A stretch of DNA of 64,000 nucleotides from Zygnema circumcarinatum (taxonomy: Eukaryota; Streptophyta; Zygnematophyceae; Zygnematales; Zygnemataceae): positions 1,509,027-1,573,026 of the forward strand of contig CM074811.1 in the NCBI GenBank assembly GCA_037447605.1, given 5' to 3'. Positions 58,355 through 64,000 of this stretch are shown one piece after another. Below the pieces are notes generated by a model that ran no database searches, was not told the origin of the DNA, and saw nothing but the letters and a program-made list of their open reading frames with translations. The position numbers were made by a program, and so were the translations under genes. Each line of letters starts with the position of its first letter. Within the stretch, counting starts at the first letter, position 1.

Positions 58355-61300
58355 ATGGCCGAAAACGTGATGGCCCTATTTGAGAGCTTCGGCGCGCAGC
58401 TCTCAGAAACCAATGATGTGAGGGAAAGGATCAAGGCTGTGGTGACGACCCTGGACACCACCGTGCGCCAGATGCAGGCGGCTCTGCCCCCCGTATACAG
58501 CGGATCAGCAGCTCTGGGTGAGACTATTGACTTGCTGAGGGGGACAAAAAACCAGAAGACAGATGCCATTGTGTGATGCTTGTCTTCAGCATAGAGTTGA
58601 TTAGTCAATGAGGGGCATATGATCTTCGTGACTCAAATATGAATGACTCGGTCACCGCTACCAAGTTCAATTCAGGTTGAATGGAATTCAGGCTCAAGGT
58701 GGTTTGGGAAATCCAGTAGTGCAGGCCGTGGAGCATGTCAAACGCCTCTTACCTTTGTTGCGAGAGTCGTATAAGGAGTTGGCGAGCATCTTGAAGGAAC
58801 GACCTGGGGAGTATTACAGGTGCACTCCAAATACTTGTAATCAGCTCACTTAGATTACTTTTGTTCTCGTAGTTTTCGGTTGTGTCGTCATTTTTTTCCA
58901 TTTAAAAAAAATCTATTCGTTTGCAGACACTTTTATGATAGTTATTGAGCAAAGGAGTCCTCTAAAAAATTCTTTCGTCTGCAGCCTCTTCTTTCCTTTG
59001 CTCCTCTGCTTGAACTCCTCTGAGTCTTTTGTAGAGCAAAGATGAGCAGAGGTTGAAATCTAGTTCTTGCTTAATGTAGGCCGCTTGATGTTTATATTAG
59101 AAGGGGGTTGAGCACATGTTTGAGTTTTAACTTTAATCTCTCCGCGTCTGGAGGTCATTTCAGACGTTGTACAATAGAGGACATGATCTCATGTAAGCTT
59201 TAAACTGGCAAATTTCAAATTGACAGTTTTTGGGGTAATAAAGTTTCACAGATCGGACCATTAGACAAACCAGTCGACTGGTTGGCAACCAGTGGTTGCG
59301 GACCGAAACAACCATTCGACTGGTTTGGAACCAGTGGATGCCATTGGTTGGCAACCATTCGACTGGTTTGGAACTAGTGGATGCCACTGGTTGGCAACCA
59401 GTCGAATGGTTGGCAACCAGTGCCGCCGGATCGAAACAACCATTCGACTGGTTGCCAACCAGTGGCATCCACTGGTTCCAAACCAGTCGACTGGTTGCCA
59501 ACCAATGGCGCAGGACTGAAACAACCATTCGACTGGTTCGGAACCAGTGATCCAATGGTTGGCAACCATTGAATTTCTGAAATTATGCCTTTTTGCAAAA
59601 ATGGGTCATTTGTGTTTTTTGGTTGGTTGCCAACCGTTGACAACTAGTGTAACAAGCCTGATGCGTACAGATGCGTACGGATTCGTACAGCCGAATCGTA
59701 CGGTTGTACGGGGATTCTGTACGGCCGAATCGTAATAGTTTTCTCCGAAACGCCGACGGCATTTTGGTGACTGTAGCGTTCAGTTCGCTACAACTAGTGA
59801 TTTAATGGTTGCCAACCATTTGATTTAATGGATATAACCAGTCGACTGGTTGCCAACCAGTGCCGCCAGATCAAAACAACCATTCGACTGGTTGCCAACC
59901 AGTGGCATCCATTGGTTCCAAACCAGTCGACTAACCAGTCGACTGGTTGCCAACCAGTGGTTGCGGACCGAAACAACCATTCGACTGGTTGCCAACCAGT
60001 GGCATCCACTGGTTGGCAACCAGTCGACTGATTGCCAACCAGTAGACGTCCAACCATTGCCATCCAATGGTTGTCCAATGGTTGCCGATCCACTGGTCCG
60101 AACTGTGTAAAGTTTTCAAGAATTCAACTTCTTAAGGAATTTGACAATTGTTTAGGTCTCTGCTTGTCACCTTGTGGACATTGGTCTGCACTCATTTTAA
60201 ACAGCTGGTAGGGAAGTGCCTTGCCGAGGTATGACAAGCATTTTATTTTCTTCGTGAACTGCCTGCTCCTGATGAAGTCTATGGACATCTGAATGGTTTA
60301 AATAACTGCGGGATAAATTGCTGATAACTGGTTTTACCATTTGGGTTGTCCGGAAAGGAGTGAAAAATGCGCGTGCTCGTGTCGACCCATGATCGATTGT
60401 GAATTGAAGTCCTTCACCGTAAAAAAGGCCTCGTACTACTTTCGGATGGGATGCCTTTTTTGGCTATTCGTGTCTGATCGCAGTGGCAGGTAACTGATAT
60501 GAAGAGGTGGTTATGGGGGCGCCAGATACCATGACCACTGGCGCACTCAGAACAACTCTGTCTCGTTCGTACTGGCTTTCATACATTGGTTGGAGCACGG
60601 CACGTTGTTGCCTCTCGTCGAGATGGAGGCGCTACTCAACTGTAAGTAACTGCTATCACAAACTGATCTGATGTGCCGTTGCATCATCTCTGAACCGACT
60701 GGCATCTTTAGGACAAGACTTTGAGCTTTCGTTTTTCTTAAGCTATTTGGCAGAAGGTGGTGTTGATAGGAGCTTCTTGCGCACAGTGGAAGGAGAAATG
60801 CTGGCGCTGACTTTGATACAGTTGAGAATCTTGCTTTTTGACTTTTTGCAAGAAATACGAGACAGGACTGACAAAACTTCCCATGTTGAGCATCACTGAG
60901 GCCATTGTCACTGTTTGAAGAAAGACTTGTTGAAAACCCGATATGCCTCTTCCAGTAGTCAGTCAAACCAGACACTACTTCGCTTGTGTTACATTGGAGC
61001 TCGTATTGGTCGTTGCAGTGAATCACGAAGAATTTGGACTTGAGCTGGAGGACTATCTTGCAGGTATCATCACTGCCTGTAGGCCAGATTTATGGTGCCA
61101 TTCTGTCAGATATTGGTTGTTTGCTTGACATTGAAATGTAGAACTATTAGGAACGTTTCTCATCTAGAGTGATTTAGCTTAAAAACAATTTGTCTGCGAA
61201 GTTATCTTAAGACGAGCTAGCAGGTTACTCTGCGATTTTTTTGCAATCAAATAGAAGTAACTTTTTTGTTACGAAAGCACACTGACCTGTGGAACCCGAT

Positions 61301-62189
61301 CGGCAAATACAAGAAGCATGCACTGATTGGAGATTTGGCTGGATGGACGTGACGGATTGCAGGGTTGACCATGCTCTCAAGTGAATTGGTGAGCCACAAA
61401 CCAACATCTGGAGAACAGAGTTTTGCACTAAATCGGGTGATGCTTTTGTTAAGAGTTGACTCTAGTGAAGCGGTAGCTTAGACTAGAACTAACTGTGCCT
61501 GCGTTTATGTGCAGCCTCGCTATGTGATCAACAGGGTGACAGCTGGCGATTACGAGTGCCCTCGGAGGGTTGCTGCCTTCCTTAACGAGCTCTTTGCAGG
61601 CTTTCGTCTTCTCAATCTCCGAAACGATTCGTTGCGGAAACGTTATGATGGTATGATAGCCTTCATTATCTTTTAACTCAGACAATGGGGCTGACCTCTC
61701 TGAAAGGTATTGGCGGCCTTAAAACGGGTTTCCTTTACTTTGTCCTGCTGGTGGTGAAGATCCCGTATTGGCATTCTAGCTGCGACTCACCTACCTTATA
61801 CTCCATCATTTCAACTGATAGCAGTTTCAATGGCTTGTTGGGTGTTCCTTCTCGCTAAGACTCTTCTAGCTTGTAAGGATTGTATTAGTTACAAGTATCG
61901 GTACTTTGCCAGTGATCAAGGGGAAGCAGTTTTCCAGCCTCCTCTCTGCTGGAAGCAAATGTGAATACCAGCCTTTTCAGACTATGTTTCTGTTGTTGCA
62001 TGTGGGCTGAACAATTTGGTACTTGGGGCCTTTGTTGGCTGGGTGTGGGGGAGTGAGCTCTATCCAGGAATGAAGTACGACTTGAAGAGAGTGGAAGAGG
62101 TACTTTACGATGTTAAGATAAGGGGCCTCATTGGCGATGTACAACATAAGGGAGATGATGCTACTGAAATAGGAGGCGTGCAAGTATAA
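58355..62189 (+). CDS. TSN: Translin
   Basis: Translin binds single-stranded RNA and DNA; with TRAX it forms the C3PO endoribonuclease. Seven exons in phase: 58355-58517, 58717-58819, 60526-60641, 61019-61063, 61363-61388, 61515-61650 and 62068-62189, giving 236 residues (human translin has 228). Landmarks: MAENVMALFESFGAQLSE, DVRERIKAVVTTLDTTVRQMQ, KERPGEYYR, then YHDHWRTQNNSVSFVLAF across intron 2, FGLELEDYLAG, LSSELPRYVINRVTAGDY, FRLLNLRNDSLRKRYDG, and YDLKRVEEVLYDVKIRGL near the end. Exon 5 is only 26 bp. The start is the ATG at the conserved helix; earlier in-frame codons would only add low-complexity sequence. Intron 2 (1.7 kb) hosts a transposon-like element. It is divergent from NDX. 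Confidence 0.93.
59273..59573. repeat. Palindromic array 1 (CCAGTCGACTGG and GGTTGSCAACC)
   Basis: The array alternates the 12-bp palindrome CCAGTCGACTGG (or ATTCGACTGG variants) with GGTTGGCAACC and its complement GGTTGCCAACC. GACCGAAACAACC-type spacers separate groups. As the motifs lack stop triplets in any phase, all six frames stay open across most of it. This makes ORF calls here meaningless. Confidence 0.92.
59640..59799. mobile_element. Nested hairpin-rich insertion flanked by ACAACTAGTG
   Basis: ACAACTAGTG occurs at 59640-59649 and 59790-59799. The 140 bp between are rich in GTACG and inverted repeats (GATTCG...CGAATC) and end in a TGTAGCG/CGCTACA stem-loop. The direct repeats look like an insertion footprint, but I see no clear terminal inverted repeat. 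Confidence 0.5.
59810..60093. repeat. Palindromic array 2
   Basis: Same motifs and orientation as array 1, including shared blocks such as GTTGCCAACCAGTGGCATCC and GACCGAAACAACCATTCGAC. It runs directly into the right terminal inverted repeat, so both arrays are subterminal in the element. Confidence 0.92.
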
Positions 62190-63292
62190 GTGGTGTGATC
62201 TGTACAGTTACCTTTTTTTGCTTCTTTCAATTTGCTTTTGTAAAAAAGTTTCTGTGAGTCGTGCAGTATACTTCGCCTCTATGGTTTGAATTCGACAAAC
62301 CAAAAGTCTACGGTCTAGGTCTAACCTAAGGACTTTACAATGTCTGCCTCCTTGCTTGTACTGTTCCAGCTTTTCCCCTGAAACAAGGCTTGCTCGTATC
62401 CCTCTAGGAGTGCCTATCTGAAAGGAAAAACTACGAAAGTCTATATGTTTTTAAGATTCGCCCTTTTCCCCCGTCAGAGTTCGACTCCCTTTTCACCCTA
62501 TGTCGTCATTTATAACAAGATGACTAAGTTTGTTTCTTCTGTAGAGTTGAGTCGATTCAAATGGGAAGTTCAACACAAAAGTGCAGAGCTTCCCTTATGG
62601 TTTTCACAGCCGCAAGCCAAGGCTCACTCTTCCAATAACTAAAAAATTGAAACTGCAACTCTCTTTCCTCCAAAGTTCCTCACCTAAACCCCTATGCTGC
62701 CCTCCCTACAATTTCGCCAAAAAAGCCAAGTGACTTTAGGTTTGGTTCCAAGAATCACCTCGACCACAGATTTGTCGCCAGTGATACGTAAGGATGCACT
62801 GGCTTCAAAATGAGCTCCAAAAGGCACATTCCCGAAGACACATTCTTGAAAACAAGTATCGTTGTGATGGCGACTGAATCTGATTATATTCAGTCCACTT
62901 CAAAGGGTGCTGGTCCTTCAGATGCAGCATGTAGTTGACTGTTCGAAGACTGTCGAAGTATTTTGAGCGATCTGTATATTTCCTCTTGGCCCCAACCCTA
63001 TCTTCTCGCCCAAACGCGAGGCAGAAACGACCCACACAAGCAAGCACAAGGCCTGTTTGTGAGTCACGAGCAGTGAGTAACCTTGAGACCAAACTTGTCT
63101 TCGCGGCCTGCTTGGAACTTCAGCAATCTGTTGCCCTTCGTCATTGCCAGCATTTCAGGCTTGAGAACTGCAGCTAGAGAAGCAAGCAGGCAGGCCAACG
63201 GGCGGGCGGGCGGGCAGACATTATTTCGTTTCGTTTCGCCATCCGCACGTCATGGAGATTTTTTTTGTTTTTTTTTCTCCATATTATCGGGA

Positions 63293-63480
63293 GTCAGACC
63301 TTGACCATCGCCAAATCAATTTCGTAAGCCTGTCGGGTGAATTAAGCATTGGCTAGGTACGCATTTCGGTACGGCTGTGTACGGCGGAGCCCTGGATCCC
63401 GACCCGGAATTCGTACACGAAAGAACTGACTTTTTGTATAAGCAATTCGGAAATTTCGTAAGCGATGGTCAAGGTTTGAC
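63293..63480. mobile_element. MITE-like inverted-repeat element, copy 1
   Basis: GTCAGACCTTGACCATC at 63293 is the inverse of GATGGTCAAGGTTTGAC ending at 63480, 16 of 17 positions. The 188-bp body carries GGTACGGCTGTGTACGGCGG and GGAATTCGTACACGAAA. It has no coding capacity. Confidence 0.75.
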
Positions 63481-63484
63481 TGGA

Positions 63485-63671
63485 GTCAGACTTAGCACAT
63501 GGCCAAATGAACTTAGTAAGCCTGTCGGGCGAATTAAGCATTGGCTAGATACGCATTTCGGTACGGCTGTGTACGGCGGAGCCGCGGATCCCGAGCCGGA
63601 ATTCGTACACGAAACTTTGACTTTTTGTATACTAAATTCGTGAATTTAGTACGCTCCGGGCTAAGTCTGAC
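63485..63671. mobile_element. MITE-like inverted-repeat element, copy 2
   Basis: GTCAGACTTAGC at 63485-63496 is the perfect inverse of GCTAAGTCTGAC at 63660-63671. The 187-bp body is nearly the same as copy 1 in the same direction, only 4 bp away. The termini differ between copies while each pair matches itself, so the ends changed together. Confidence 0.75.
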
Positions 63672-63857
63672 CCCCCCTATTGTAAGGGTGGCTTTATTTT
63701 TGGGACTTTTTTTATGAAGTTTTATTTTCAGTACTTACGGACTTTTTAAATAAATCCCGTAGTTGAAGATGCCTTTCGGGGCCAGGGGACTGCGAGCAGG
63801 AGCAGGAGCAGGAGCAGGCCGGGGGGCGGAGGGCGGAGGGCGGAGCGGGGTGTCGCC

Positions 63858-63938
63858 ATGACGAGCCTCGACCCGTTCCGCAAGTCGGTCACGCGCCTCC
63901 CTTCTCCCTCCTGCTGCTTAGAGTATAGCCTTCCCAAG
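63858..63938 (+). CDS. Possible first exon of a gene continuing beyond the window
   Basis: An ATG in good context (GTCGCCATGACG) opens a 27-codon exon starting MTSLDPFRKSVTRL and ending at a GTTAGG donor in phase 0. A GAGCAG-rich leader precedes it. I do not recognise the product; too little is in the window to call it. Confidence 0.35.
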
Positions 63939-64000
63939 GTTAGGGTTGAGGTTTCAAATCCCTTTTTCCGCTTGAGATTTGGTTTCTCAATTAGGTCAAA

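Larger units (their letters stand above)
59247..60107. mobile_element. Non-autonomous hAT-like element in translin intron 2
   Basis: CACAGATCGGACCA at 59247-59260 is the inverse of TGGTCCGAACTGTG at 60094-60107, 13 of 14 positions. TAAAGTTT stands directly outside both ends (59239-59246 and 60108-60115), a perfect 8-bp target duplication. An 8-bp duplication with termini starting CA fits hAT transposons. No transposase domain is present in the 861 bp. The interior is two palindrome arrays with a hairpin-rich segment between them. Confidence 0.85.
62190..63857. other. Intergenic region downstream of translin
   Basis: Holds translin 3' UTR, a featureless AT-rich part to about 63180, a GGGC run (63199-63215), poly-T near 63259-63277, and two inverted-repeat elements (63293-63671). 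A purine-rich leader with GAGCAG repeats (63794-63818) follows. ORFs here are not convincing. Confidence 0.55.

Noticed and set aside
59160-60119. ORFs in all six frames, coding for GNQSTG/WQPVDW repeats
   Set aside because: Explained by stop-free palindromes inside the hAT-like element. No frame is favoured and no start or splice context supports a gene.

Overview
The window is nuclear DNA from a eukaryote, most likely a streptophyte: a charophyte green alga or an early land plant. It holds split genes with GT-AG introns. One product is a plant-type NADH nitrate reductase with the hinge-1 serine motif. Another is nodulin homeobox (NDX), a family I know only from the plant lineage. A third is a plant LRB/POB1-type BTB protein. 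Nothing points to bacteria, organelles or viruses. I cannot name the species. All exon models were read by eye from splice sites, reading phase and remembered family motifs.

Layout. From 91 to 6905 (+) lies the 3' part of a formin whose FH2 domain is interrupted by a roughly 590-residue coiled coil. A BTB/BACK protein runs 9270-12004 (+), with long polypurine tracts in its promoter and second intron. An eEF1A-lysine-methyltransferase-1-like enzyme is at 13612-15278 (+). Nitrate reductase is at 16975-20344 (+), four exons. A very large charged, disordered protein, possibly an HIZ2/ZC3H13-like m6A-writer factor, is at 21918-30720 (+). A Vma12/TMEM199-like V-ATPase assembly factor is at 31890-33713 (+). 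On the minus strand lie Sec24 of the COPII coat (34349-45245, 23 exons, every junction in phase) and NDX (46503-57351, about 16 exons). Translin is at 58355-62189 (+), divergent from NDX across about 1 kb. A possible first exon of another gene is at 63858-63938 (+).

The genes are unrelated housekeeping and regulatory loci, not a pathway cluster. NDX (chromatin, R-loops) and translin (RNA/DNA binding) share a divergent promoter region. A CCACGTGG G-box recurs upstream of at least five genes.

The most unusual content is repetitive. Translin intron 2 carries an 861-bp element (59247-60107) with 14-bp terminal inverted repeats (13/14) and a perfect 8-bp target duplication. This fits a non-autonomous hAT transposon packed with palindromic motifs, with a second hairpin-rich insertion inside it. 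Two adjacent ~188-bp inverted-repeat elements lie at 63293-63671. A degenerate telomere-like repeat field is at 12776-13075. Purine/pyrimidine strand-asymmetric tracts lie at 8.7-9.2, 9.9-10.7 and 15.9-16.1 kb. The 10-N assembly gap at 8805-8814 lies in one of these tracts.
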